Positions 1 to 10,392 of a DNA stretch of 64,000 bases are shown here, piece after piece; the first letter of the stretch is position 1, and each line of letters opens with the position of its first letter. The position numbers and the translations under genes are program-made. The DNA comes from Adiantum capillus-veneris (taxonomy: Eukaryota; Streptophyta; Polypodiopsida; Polypodiales; Pteridaceae). Under the pieces are notes generated by a model. The model worked only from the letters and a program-made list of their open reading frames with translations. It ran no database searches and was not told the origin of the DNA. The DNA is taken from assembly GCA_014529385.2 (NCBI GenBank), contig CM043969.1, positions 33,198,446 to 33,262,445 on the forward strand. Direction: 5' to 3'.

Positions 1-334
1 ACATATTGAGGACTACTAAAGATAGTTCTCTAGCATTATAGACCTCACAAACATGAATTCTAGAGTGGTATAGTTGCAAAAAGTTGAAAAAAGCCAAAAA
101 CAGGACCCGTTTTTTCACACAGTTTAGGTTGTGAAATGTTGTGCAAGGACAAGGTTAAAGATGGAATTGATATTCCAAAAAAATGTCGAGTTTTTTTCAG
201 CTCATGAGACAACTTTCTAGACAGATAGCACCTCAAAATCCATTTTGAAACTCTTCACATAATTCAAGGAAAATAGTCACTTAACAAGACATAAAAGTGT
301 CCCAGGACATAAAAGTGTCCCATTACCAACCTAG
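1..334. other. unassigned flank, no gene seen
   Basis: AT-rich sequence without a convincing reading frame. It holds a short direct repeat around 290-320 (two copies of a 'cataaaagtgtccca' unit). It lies outside the inverted LTR copy that begins near 335, so it may be host DNA or another decayed element. I cannot tell which. Confidence 0.4.
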
Positions 335-787
335 TGTTAAAATCAAAAACTAAGTATAGGTGGGGTATTGGGGTATCATTGCTAAGCATTTAGATGCATT
401 CTAGGTCGAAAACGACTAGGTCAAAATCCACTGCTCTTAATAATCGCGTTTTTTGCACTTGAACCTAAAGTGGGATTTGAGACCATAAGCATGTGTGCTT
501 AGGTCTTATAAACTTGTCCTAGAAATTTTGTTACGTTTGGATGTCATTTGATACTGTAAAGGATGTGATTTGTTTGCCGGTGATGAGCAATTGGCTTTTG
601 GTGATTTCAGTCACTTGAGTGTAGCTTGAGTTTGATGCAAGTGGTTTGTTGTTCTCCGAGAGATTGACAACCTCTTGTAGCCTCTATGCACTAGTCGAGT
701 CATCTTCGTCCCATGTATTGACAATTTAATCATGGTTCTCGCTAAATCTGTAATAAGATAGGAGTGAGGTTAGACACCCGTTCCACA
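335..787 (+). repeat. LTR copy of element C, inverted relative to the body
   Basis: About 450 bp that match the reverse complement of 8537-8965 with small differences. The shared stretch runs from 'aatcaaaaactaag' to 'agacacccgt(t/c)ccaca'. It starts TGTTAAAATC and ends CCACA, so it has TG...CA ends. A functional minus-strand element would need this LTR in the other orientation. The bases just inside it (788 onward) do not resemble a PBS. Confidence 0.75.
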
Positions 788-814
788 TTTGTCTCCTTGG
801 TTTCCCATCGTCTC

Positions 815-1835
815 TCATGGGTATGGTATGTTGACAGATTTCTCGATCAACACCCCTGAGATCCTTATAAGACCAAGAAAAATATCTCGGTATTCCTTCA
901 GTAAGCTTAACAAAAGCTCTTCTTCTTCTTCTCTCAGGTCATTTGCAATGTAGGCAGGTCTAGGCTCTTCTCCTAGTTCGGCCAGATCTATCTTTTTTGC
1001 ATTTTTTGTTCCTTTATAGGACTTGCCCTGTTTTCGTAGTTCCCTGACACGTTGTTCGACTATGATTTTTTGATCTTGGAGAGTATATTTCTTGTAATGG
1101 GATGGAACGCTCATTACATTTGTACCATCCTCTTCTGTGGCTTCCATTTTTGTCGTATATATCTCCTTTAGAGCTTTTTTCAACTCTTGATACTTGTTTT
1201 TCCGTTCAACTCATGTCATGGGTGAACCCTTGTCCTGGTTTTCAAGCTTTATTCGAGTTCTCTTTCTCATTTTTCCCAATGTTTTTGTCATTTCATGTTC
1301 TTCGTTTAAGGAATATCTACCCGTGATTTTGTCCTTGGCACAATCATGTGCATCTATCTGCATCAGGAACTGTGTTCTACTAGAGATTGATGGCATAGGT
1401 CTAGCTTTCACGTTTCTGGTGTCTCTTTTTTGTCTATACCATTTCTATCTTCTCGGTTTCTGGTTTGGAAAGTCAAAAAACGTTTCCTCTCCTCGTTTCA
1501 TGTGAGTAGTTTAGCTCTCACATGTTCTTTTTCTGACCCCCATTCATCTGAAGTAGCTGAATGTTCTTCTAACTCATCTGTTGCATCATAGTAGAGGTCT
1601 AAAAAGACTTGTTGAGCTTTCATCAAGTCTTTGGGTTCATGAGTTTCTTCTTCAATGTGAAGGGTTGAAATCATTTGTATGGGAATTATGTCATAGCCAT
1701 CCTCATTGCAAAATTGAGTAGGCATAGACGTATTTACACATACATCCATTGTTGCTAAGATTTGAGTCCACTCAAATGGCTCCAAAAAATGCTCTGAAAA
1801 TGGTTCAGGTACATAGGCTTTATCTGTGCAATCCC
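815..1835 (-). pseudogene. element C pol: end of protease-RT spacer and truncated RT start
   Basis: Two open stretches, 1498-1785 and 815-1183, lie downstream of the protease on the minus strand. The second includes 'EEPRPAYIANDL' and 'LLSLLKEYRDIF', which resemble the conserved segment just before the reverse transcriptase fingers of plant Ty3/gypsy polyproteins. The frame then ends at 815 without reaching any catalytic RT block, and 28 bp later the inverted LTR begins. The palm (Y/F-x-DD), RNase H and integrase are missing. I see this as a deletion or rearrangement breakpoint, not a natural end. The identification rests on motif resemblance only. Confidence 0.6.
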
Positions 1836-1840
1836 TTTCT

Positions 1841-2627
1841 TGTTAGGAAATAAGACGTGGCTAAATAGATAATTGAGTAGATTACTTAATGGAGAGAGAC
1901 AGATTTATATACACGAGATTATAGAGTAGAGAGAGAGAGAGTACACACGATATACGTGGTTCACCCAATGTGGGCTACGTCCACGGGAAAGCAGCCACTC
2001 AATGGCTTTAGTACTTTAAAACAAGAAGTAGTTTACAAAGGGATTATACCCTTAATGGAGCTCCCGCCTTGCTTCACTCTCACCACCTCACACTCACCTT
2101 GTTGCATCAACTTCACACTATGAAATGTGTGTAGAAATGGCCTCCTTTTATAGGCCAAAAAGGCTGCCCTCTCTTATGAGAGACAGCCATGTGTAGCCGC
2201 CCTTGTGCGAATAAGTCCAAATCAGACCCTCCAATCCGCCCATGTGTGGCCGCCCTTGAGAAGACAAGTCCGCTTTTGAATTCGGCCACCGGCAATTGAC
2301 TTCCGACCACCGGCCACCGGCCATTGACTTCCGACCACCGGCCATCGGCCATTGACTACCGGCCACCGGCCAACCGAACAGTTGTTTTCCGACCGCCGTC
2401 CGGCCATAATATTCCGGCGAAAAAGAATATTCCGGCGAAAAAAAAGACTCGAGGGCCTCCCCCCCCGAGGCCTTTAAAGTTGGCCCTGATTCTTGTCCGT
2501 GAAAATTTTGGTTTCCGGTGAGTGATTTTCCTTCACGCACGATGGCTTCTCCTCATAATGGGGGCCTTACAAATGTGCGCTTTTACCACAGAAAATTACA
2601 AGGGTAAATCAGGCTCCATACTTAACA
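1841..2627 (-). repeat. solo LTR 1 (TGTTA...TAACA family), TSD TTTCT
   Basis: A 787-bp block whose reverse complement starts TGTTAAGTATGG and ends CCTAACA, so the ends form a TGTTA/TAACA inverted repeat. It is flanked on both sides by TTTCT (1836-1840 and 2628-2632), a perfect 5-bp target duplication. The same sequence occurs on the plus strand at 54589-55335 with its own target duplication, which confirms the boundaries. Inside are a GA tract, a TATA-like 'tataaaagg' on the minus strand and a small GC-rich minisatellite built on 'ccggccatcggccattgac' (about 2280-2375). No internal coding part is attached, as expected of a solo LTR left by LTR-LTR recombination. Confidence 0.9.
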
Positions 2628-2632
2628 TTTCT

Positions 2633-3170
2633 AAGATACATTCTTCTTGTTTTAAGCTCCCGTCTTTTGAAGCTCCGCACATCCAAATAGGAGTGTCTTT
2701 GTTCAACCAAGATGGAAGCTTATTTTCAGTCGAAGAGACTAAATCAAATTCTTGTACAGGCATTTTCATGACATCTCTATAGGTGTGATCTTTTAGATTA
2801 ACGCTTGTTATTGATCCCACTTACTTCAGGTACAAATAATTGCTTCCCCAATATTGGATGAGTTGTACTTGTCGCATGAAAGGTCTTCCCTAATATGATT
2901 TGATAATTGATCTTCTTCCCAAAGTCTACTATGGCAAAAGTGTGTTGATATTCAATCCCACAAGAATTAACTATCACTTTTTCAAGCAGGCCTAAAGGTC
3001 TTTCAATGTGTCCATTAGCCAATTGCAATTTCATTCGAGTTTGTCTAATGGCTGGTTGTCCCCAGGATTCCCATACTGCTTTCATTGCTATGGCTATGGC
3101 TTTCATGGCTATGGCTATGCCTGCCCCGCTATCCAGTATTGCCATGGTTTCTCTATCATTATATTTCACT
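2633..3170 (-). pseudogene. element C aspartic protease (retropepsin) remnant
   Basis: The minus-strand frame contains MAILDSGAG, the retropepsin active-site triplet Asp-Ser-Gly, followed about 50 residues later by 'GLLEKVIVNSCGIEY' and 'DFGKKINYQIILGKTF', which fit the flap and the ILG block of Ty3/gypsy proteases. Right after the active site is an in-frame tandem duplication (AIAMKAIAIAMKA, plus-strand about 3078-3120) that would lengthen the strand after the catalytic loop and probably disrupts folding. The frame runs on until solo LTR 1 interrupts it at 2628. In the intact element it would have processed Gag-Pol. Confidence 0.7.
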
Positions 3171-3330
3171 GGAAGGGTGGTGTTTCCTTCTTCCCCTTCT
3201 TAGTATTCTTCGACTTTGTTCATTGGAACAGATCTAATCTCTTTGATATCTAATTCGTGTTTCAATTTTTCTAAATTTTTTGCGATTAGCCCTGTCATTC
3301 CATCTTCTCTAAAGTTTTCTGTAGATTATT

Positions 3331-4057
3331 CTATGAATATGGTCTGATTTTTAATAGTTCTCCTAAAGTAAGAGTACATTGGATGGGTGTAGTCATAATT
3401 GAATGAATGTTGTCTACCTCTAGGGTTTGTTCCGCTCTTTTTACCTGAGTGGTTTTACACACTATGGATTCATCTTCGTTATCTCCCAAGTAAGAGGGTA
3501 ATGTTTTCAAGGTCAATGGTTTAGACAAGGATTGTACATCCATGTCCATATCAGGAGGTAGGCTATCTAACCAAACTTCCTCTATAGGAGCCGACTTCAG
3601 AGTTAAGCTCCCATCATATAACCTCTCTAAATTTTTCCTATAAGTGTTTTGGGTAGTCTTCTTCTACGAATGGAATTCCATCTAGGGCATCTTCGATGTC
3701 CGGCGCTATAAGTTTTGGCTCTTTTGTTTCAAGGCGGGGTTCTACCACCACTTTGAATTTTTCCTTATTGGTTCCTACCACGAGCTCCTCAAGTTTTACC
3801 ATACTTTCGAGCTTGGGTTTTTGTTTTTCCAACAACTCTTACGTGATTCTTGCCAAATTTTGATAAGCTTCAAGCTTAGCTACTTCCATGTTTGGAGAAG
3901 GATAGTTTTTCCATTTGTTTTCCATGTTTTGGCCTACATGAAGTCCCGCTTGGTAAGCTTCCAAGGCTGCATTAATAGGCTCAAAAATTTTATTAACCAA
4001 AATTGATCCTCCAGATTTCAGGGTGGTTTCTTTGATTTCACTTCCAGTTTCTTTCAC
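3331..4057 (-). pseudogene. element C coding remnants between gag and protease
   Basis: Three short open stretches on the minus strand (3839-4057, 3638-3835, 3331-3549), rich in Lys and Glu, lie between the zinc knuckle region and the protease. They have no motif I recognise. Their position fits the variable linker between Gag nucleocapsid and protease. Stops and frameshifts separate them. Confidence 0.4.
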
Positions 4058-4078
4058 CTTTTCGTGGAATAGCTTTTT

Positions 4079-6588
4079 TTATTTCTCCTCGATTTTAGCC
4101 CGTTGTTTTTGTTTTCTCATCTCAAACCTTTTGTTTCTGCTTCTCTTGGTCTTTTGAGAGGAAAGTTTTGTATTCTTCAAATCATCAGAGGAGTTGTGTT
4201 TCTTTTTCTTGGCCTGAGCTCTGGTGATTACCTTGATTGGAACAATCGGTTCACTCTCAGATGAGCTACTAGGTATCGCTTGGACTACGTTCACTACTGT
4301 TTTACCCTTGTTTAAAGGACTTTTAGGACAATCCTCTGGGAAGTATCCTCCCTTTTTGCAACATTGTATGCAATAAGCTTTAACTGGCTTGAGGTTTTTG
4401 TCAGGCTCTGGGCATTCATTTTTCCAATGATCATCTGCACCACAGTTATGACAGTTTTCAGTTCTTGGCTTAATCATGGGTCTTACCATAGGAGGCCTAA
4501 CACCTTGATTAGCCACATAATACATTGGTGCAAGCTCTGGTGAAGTATAAGTCACAGGTTCTTCCATTGGTGGTGGATGTGAATTATACCAATCTCCTTC
4601 TACCATTACTGTAGATGGACTAGGCTCAGCATAGGGTGTAACAAGCACTAGTGCTTAATTGGTCATCTATGACTCCCTCTGGATGCATGTACTTTACAAG
4701 CATTGTATTATGTTCGGGTTGAGGTCTTTCCATACCCATTGGTGGTCTTTGAGCTGGGGCCATAGTAGGTTGATATCTGTACATGGGTTGTCCTTGTGGT
4801 CTCATAGGCGCGTATTGGACATTCCCATCATACTTTGGTCGGTAATAGCATTCATTGGTCTCATGGTTGGTCCATTTACCCTCGATTGCACACCATTTTT
4901 GCGGCCTAATTGGTTGTCCCTGTTGAGGTATCCCTTGTCATGGTCCCCTCATAGGTGCTTTTTGCATGTTATTCATCATGTCATTCACCCTTTTCAACAT
5001 GTCTTCTATGGCTAAAGGCGGTGCTGCAGCAGTCGTTCCCACTTGTGTTGGTTTGGTGGATGCTGTTTTCTTGCTTTGGCTATTCTTAGGAACATCTTCT
5101 TTGTTGAAACTATCACAATTATCTCCTAAGTCAGTAGCATCTGACACACACTCTTCTAGGGTTGTATGCTTCTTGCTATACAGTATAGCATGAAGTTATT
5201 TGTTTAGCAATCCCTCTAGAAACAATGATATTAGTCTTTCTTCTGCAGGTATCTTGCAATGTGTTGTTTCATTTGAGTTGCACAATCCCTAACAGATTCA
5301 CCTTGTTTCTGTTTAAAGCTATAGATTTGAGCTACCGTGTTGTGTTTGATCCCCATTTTGGAACAACCAGCTACAAATCGTTGAGCTAATGTATTCAAGT
5401 CCATGATTGACCTTGGTGGAATGTTTTGGAACAATGTCAATGCTTTTCCTTCTTATGTCATTCCAAAACCCCTCAAATTGAGTATGGAAATCAAATATGT
5501 GTTCTGCTCTTAGCACTTGTTGAAAGATTGCTAAGTGGTCATATAGATCCCCAGATCCACTGTATTTTTTGACCCATTTCTGAAAATCAGATGGTCTGAC
5601 ACGTCTATTTGGTTCAACTCCCGGTCTCCTAGCAGTTGGTCCTGTTCTGAGTCCTTCAAACTAGTCTGTTGGAAATAGTGACTCATGTAGCCCTGGACTG
5701 ACCTTAGTGTCACTCGATTTTCTTTGTGATGAGGTGGTTTCTGGTTTCTTAACATTACTCTCAGAAGATCTCTCATGGTGTTCACCTCTTGGAATAGTTT
5801 CTGGTCCTTGGCTCAATATCCAATCCCTTATGGAGTACCCTTGGTATTGGTATTTGGTTTGTTCCACCTCCTCAGGAGTCATCATAACAAAGTTGTTGTT
5901 ATAACAATCCCTAAACAAGTAGGTTGGTAGATCTGTTGAGCCCTTATCTTTGATTTTGAAGATATAGATGATCTTCATGGGTGTTTGTTGTCCTGATTTG
6001 GCATGCGAAGTCCATAGAAGATCTTTTACGTTTCTATCCTCCCACAATAGACTCCGATCCTAGGATTATCCATACTACGACGTTTCAAATTCTTCAAATC
6101 AACTTGATCGTATCCCTCGAATTCTAAAGTAGGTGGTCCTTCTTTTGCTGCTATATCTTGAATTATGGTATTTACTTCTAACCCCCATTGTTCTATCACG
6201 TCAGGGTTTTCAACTTGTAAATACTGAGTTCGTTTCTATCCATGTACATTTTTCCTTGTTTGTTTGCCCTGATCTCCTCTTTAAACTCAATACCATGGTC
6301 ATCAATGCGAATAGCATACTCTTCGTTAGGATCGAGGTAAACCTAAGCTCCATGGCGATTAGTCTTATAAAAAGAGAGTATATGCTTATAGCGCACTGTT
6401 GTTCCGATTTCTGAGTGAGTCGAATAGGAAGACATTTCAGATGTTGAATCCGAAAAAGTGTCTAAGACTTCCTCAAGGATAGTGTGCAAGGGATTGCCTT
6501 GATTCACGCTTCCTTTGGAGGATATTCTACTGGAGGTTTCTCCAAATATGCCTTGGTTTCCTAGTACACGACTCGATCTAAGGTTCAT
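4079..6588 (-). pseudogene. element C gag remnant with CCHC zinc knuckle
   Basis: The most upstream ATG of the series is at 6588 on the minus strand. A Gag capsid-like stretch (5231-5440) contains 'LAQRFVAGCSKMGIKHNTV' and 'QKQGESVRDCATQMK', which resemble the retrotransposon Gag domain. The downstream frame 4079-4648 carries a C-x2-C-x4-H-x4-C knuckle (CHNCGADDHWKNEC) followed by a Lys/Arg-rich tail, the nucleocapsid signature. In life this would package the element's RNA. The frame is broken into at least five pieces by stops and shifts. Confidence 0.7.
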
Positions 6589-8514
6589 AAAGACTTGTGA
6601 TGCCCTGGATAGAGTACTTACCGTCGGATTGACTGGTTGTCAATTTCTTCCACTTGACTTGATTGCAACTTTCGTCAAACTGCCGATTCCTTGTCTGCAA
6701 CCTGATTCCTATATCAATTTTAATCAAGTTAGCTATTCCTTCACAAAGACTACATATTTTTTGCTAACTATTGAGGCTGGTCTATGTGTATCACTTCAAT
6801 CGAGCTAAGTGAGTCAGCAGTTGAGACTTTCAAATTCTACTTTTGCAAAAATCAAAGGATTAATCTGCAACCTAGAAACTGAGTGAACATGTACCACTTT
6901 GGATCCGATTGAATCCAAAATTTCCTGGTAGCCTTATATTATGTTGGTAACACTGTACAAGTTCAAAATTCAAAATTGGTGTCTCTGTGTAGCAGTAGTA
7001 AATAATCGCAATTATTTACTTTTCTCAATTTTTTGCACTTTTTGGCTTGGTCTACCAAGTATACAACATGTTAAGGACCCTGGACAAGTTTTACTAAGTT
7101 TGGAGTAAAATTTGTTCAATTTATCAACTATTTCGTGTCCGTAGATTTAGTTTTCAAGAATCTGGCTTAAGGGTCTACTTGATGTGCTTGACCTGGTGGT
7201 ATACTCAAATGTGCAAGATTATCTTTTTGAAGTAAATGTAAAAAATCATGAATTATTTACTCCAGCTATTTTTTTTGCAAGTTTTTGTCCCGATCTTGAC
7301 ACAGATCTATTAAGTACCTCAACTTAAGCTCTCTGGCCAAGTTTCATCAAGTTTGGACAATGTTTGTTCAAATGGTCATCAGTATTGTATCCGTAGACTG
7401 TCTTTGCAAATTTGTTCACAATTTCCAATCCAATGATCCAAATCTTACCAAATTTGGTTTGTGGGCTTAATACAACATGGTAAGGCTAGTGGTATGCTAA
7501 CTTGGTCAAAAAAGTTGAAAAATGGGGCAGATGTAAATAATAGCGATTATTTATTTCTAGCAAATTTTTGCATCTTTTTGGTCAGCTGAGCATGTACACA
7601 TGTCTATCACAACAATATAAGCCTATGAATCAAGTTTCATTGAGTTTGAACAAAATTTTCTCCAATTTACACACTCAAGTTCCCGAAAGTCAGTACAGAC
7701 TTTTGTTTTTACCCAGTTTTTGGTCAGTTTGGTGATCCAAATCCTTTGTGCCTTTACAAAAATTGTTTGTACACATGCATAGAGTCTCTAGTACCAAGCT
7801 TGGTCAGTTTTGAGCTGAAAATAAATAATCACAATTATTTACTTTAGGCCCAAAATAAACACTTTTTTGAACTTTTTCACTGGACAGTCTTTTATGAGCT
7901 ATTTTAAGCCTCTAAGTCAAGTCAAAACTTAGTTTGGCCTAAAATGTCAAGAAAAAGTAAATAATCTGAGCTTTTGCAAACTCTTGAAATTTTTACCTCA
8001 ATGTGTCCTTGAGCTTACCCACTGGTTCATACAACTTTTAAAGCATACTCTCCAGTCGGACTTAGTGGTTGGCAGTTTCTTCGTGTTATTTCTGGCCGTA
8101 GACTTGAAATTCTGCAACTTCACATAACAACTTACAATTGATTCTTTGGGAGAGAGCAATGTTCTGAAATCCACCTCGGAGTCTACTTACCCTACTCCTA
8201 GATTCTACTGCAATGGAGTTGTGAAAAGTGTCAACAAACACTCGTTTTCTTGTTTTTAATGGTTTTTTGAGCCTTGATCTTAAGACTTGTCTTGTCTATC
8301 AGTCATTCTCAAAACCCTACTCTAATTCTATAATCCTACAATTCTAAAGGTACTCAGCAAGTACGATTACTTCCAAGCTACCTCTACACAGCAAAAGACA
8401 ACAATCTTAAGCTATGAGGTTTTAAAAAGAAATTTTTTACTCTAGGAAATCCTAGAGGAAGTTAAAGGAGAACTTCACAAGATGCTCATGTTTTTCCCTA
8501 GTTTAGGTCTCTTC
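6589..8514 (-). other. element C untranslated leader with repeated palindromes
   Basis: About 1.9 kb between PBS and gag without a long frame. It holds four near-palindromic copies of a motif with the core TAAATAATCGC/ATTATTTA at 6998-7019, 7238-7260, 7533-7554 and 7821-7842, plus a half copy at about 7957-7966. Several copies are followed by a T-rich stretch with 'ttttttgca' or a similar string. The spacing is 240-295 bp for the full copies. Each could form a stem-loop in the genomic RNA. A diverged relative of the motif also occurs inside the LTR (near 8840-8856). Confidence 0.55.
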
Positions 8515-8534
8515 GATCCCCGGCAACAATGCCA
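8515..8534 (-). promoter_or_regulatory. primer binding site of element C (tRNA-Asp type)
   Basis: On the plus strand the site and the bases before it read TTCGATCCCCGGCAAC then AATGCCA. This matches the 3' end of plant cytosolic tRNA-Asp (TTCGATCCCCGGCAAC, GGCGCCA) except for a few bases near the acceptor end. It lies two bases from the inner LTR end (8537). It fixes the transcription direction of the element as minus. Confidence 0.75.
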
Positions 8535-8536
8535 AA

Positions 8537-8965
8537 TGTGGGACGGGTGTCTAACCTCACTCTTATTTGCAGACATAGCGAGAACTACGAATAAATTATC
8601 AATCCATGGGGCGAAGCTGACTCGACTAGTGCATACAGGCTACAAGAGGTTGTCAATCTCTTGGAAAACAACAAACAACTCGCATCTAACTCAAGCTACA
8701 CTCAAGTGACAAAAATCACCAAAAGCTAATCGCTCACTAGCAAATAAATCACATCCGTTACAACATCAAATGACATCCAAACGTAACAAAACTTCTAGGA
8801 CATTTTTATAAGACCTAAGCACACATTCTTATGGTCAAGTGCAAAAATCACGATTATTAACAACAATGGAATTTTGACTTAGTCGTTTTCGACCCAAAAT
8901 GCATCTAAATGCTTAGCAATGATGCCCCAATACCTCGCCTATACTTAGTTTTTGATTTAGAAGCT
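8537..8965 (-). repeat. 5' LTR of element C
   Basis: Inner end TGTGGGACGGG (plus strand) next to the PBS. It matches the reverse complement of 335-787. Homology to the left copy stops around 8960-8965, so the outer end is either diverged or truncated. I see no target duplication shared with the left side. Confidence 0.65.
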
Positions 8966-9527
8966 TAAATTCTTACTTATGATGAAATTAGGCCGCGGGT
9001 CGGCGACGCCAAGGCTACGAAATACTGTGAAGTGCTTACGTCAATGCGTAGATCTCTTACCTACGGTTGAACGCAACAGACGCGACTACAATGTGACAAC
9101 CGAGGAGGGAGTAGGAAGCGCAAAAAGGAGAGAAGTGAGCGTCGTTAGCTCACGTTGTGTATTTCATTATCCCAAACTTAATAATAACTTTACAAAATTG
9201 GCTTTTATACCTTAGCCAAGGTTTTTGGTGGTCAAAACTAATAATCTGGGAGCTCTAACTAAAGACAGGTTGATACAATCTAGAAGCTTGTAGCCCTGGC
9301 TCATCAATTACAATATTTATCTAGAAAATAGGAGTTACAATATTCTCGATTCATCAAAATAATAAAAAAATTTACAATGAGAGCTCCAAAAAAATTGTAT
9401 CCGGGTTAGCTTGCTGCTAACAAAGTAGCGTTGGTGTTGTAGGGGTTTGGTTCCGAGAAAGACTCTCACAGTTAGCACAAGGGCTATTCAACTACGTGAG
9501 AAGAAACAAGGAGGGGCAGTGTCCTCT

Positions 9528-9563
<36 letters not shown>

Positions 9564-10392
9564 GTGTGTGTGAGTGAGTGAGTGTGTGTGTGTGTGTGTG
9601 TGTGTTTGTGTGTGAGAGAGAGAGGTTATGTGTGTGTGTGTGTATGTGTGTGTGTGTGTGTGAGTGAGAGACAGAGAGAGAATTGTACCTGCGTAAGAGA
9701 TTGCTCTTGAAGGGAAGCCATTAACTTTGTAGAAGAACGTTTGAAATTGAATGTCAGGTGACAGAGAAGTGAGAGAATGAAAAGTCATGAATCACCATCA
9801 CTCACGATCCCATTTGTCCCTTTTGGCTGACGTGGCATAGCTCTCCTTTGAGATTTCAAAAAGCAGTCTTTGGGCTAATTGCACTAAAGATGTCTAACAC
9901 TCCAAAGAAGGTAGTCATACTAAATTTTCTTGGGTTTTCAAACAAGAGATCCCCTACTTTGAGACTCTCTTGGGTTATTCATGTCTTCTCATGAATTAGT
10001 TGCTTGATAGATAGGCCATGTCTACTTGCTACCATAGAAAGCATCATCCATATTGGATGCCTTGTGCATAGAGCCAATGATGTAAATTGTCCGTCGTTGT
10101 AGACATATACAATGATCTCAAGACAATCTACCAGCCTCGATTCTTCCTAAATAGAGTAGTTGATATTATAGCAAAAGCATAAACAAGGATTCAATGGAAT
10201 GCAATCCACTGTACTGGCATGCCATGCATGCATATTAGAAAAATAGTGTGATAAACCTTTGGCTTCAATGATGGTCTCAATAGTTTGAGACGATGTCATA
10301 CGTGCCTTTCACGTTTGCACTAGCATCGATACATCACAGTTCATCATTGCCAAACGTAAATTGTGAGCTTATATCCTCTTATTGTCAAACGT
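8966..10392. other. intergenic, with compound (GA)n(GT)n microsatellite at 9529-9665
   Basis: No reading frame with recognisable content. 9529-9560 is a pure (AG)n tract, followed by (GT)n/(GA)n alternation to about 9680. The long antisense frame here is only a translation of the microsatellite (Ser/Leu and Thr/His runs) and is not a gene. The sequence up to 10392 is the left host flank of element A. Confidence 0.6.

Larger units (their letters stand above)
335..8965 (-). mobile_element. element C: decayed Ty3/gypsy-like LTR retrotransposon with one LTR inverted
   Basis: Read on the minus strand the order is LTR (8965-8537), PBS matching tRNA-Asp (8534-8515), a long leader, gag with zinc knuckle, aspartic protease and the first part of the RT region. 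This gag-PR-RT order fits Ty3/gypsy. The body stops at the very start of RT: RNase H and integrase are absent. The left end is an LTR copy (335-787) in the opposite orientation to that expected. A solo LTR of an unrelated family sits at 1841-2627. All reading frames carry stops and frameshifts, so the element is dead. The outer LTR boundary on the right is uncertain because homology with the left copy fades near 8965. Confidence 0.75.

Noticed and set aside
2148-2540. Overlapping frames inside 1841-2627 rich in Gly, Arg, Trp and Pro.
   Set aside because: They come from the GC-rich minisatellite of the solo LTR. The other LTR copy does not conserve a protein.
335-8965. A large foldback or DNA transposon with 450-bp terminal inverted repeats.
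   Set aside because: The right repeat is followed by a tRNA-Asp PBS and a gag-PR-RT series, so the repeats are LTRs. The inversion is better explained by rearrangement.
9492-9788. Minus-strand frame with Thr-His and Ser-Leu runs.
   Set aside because: It is a (GT)n/(GA)n microsatellite read in frame.
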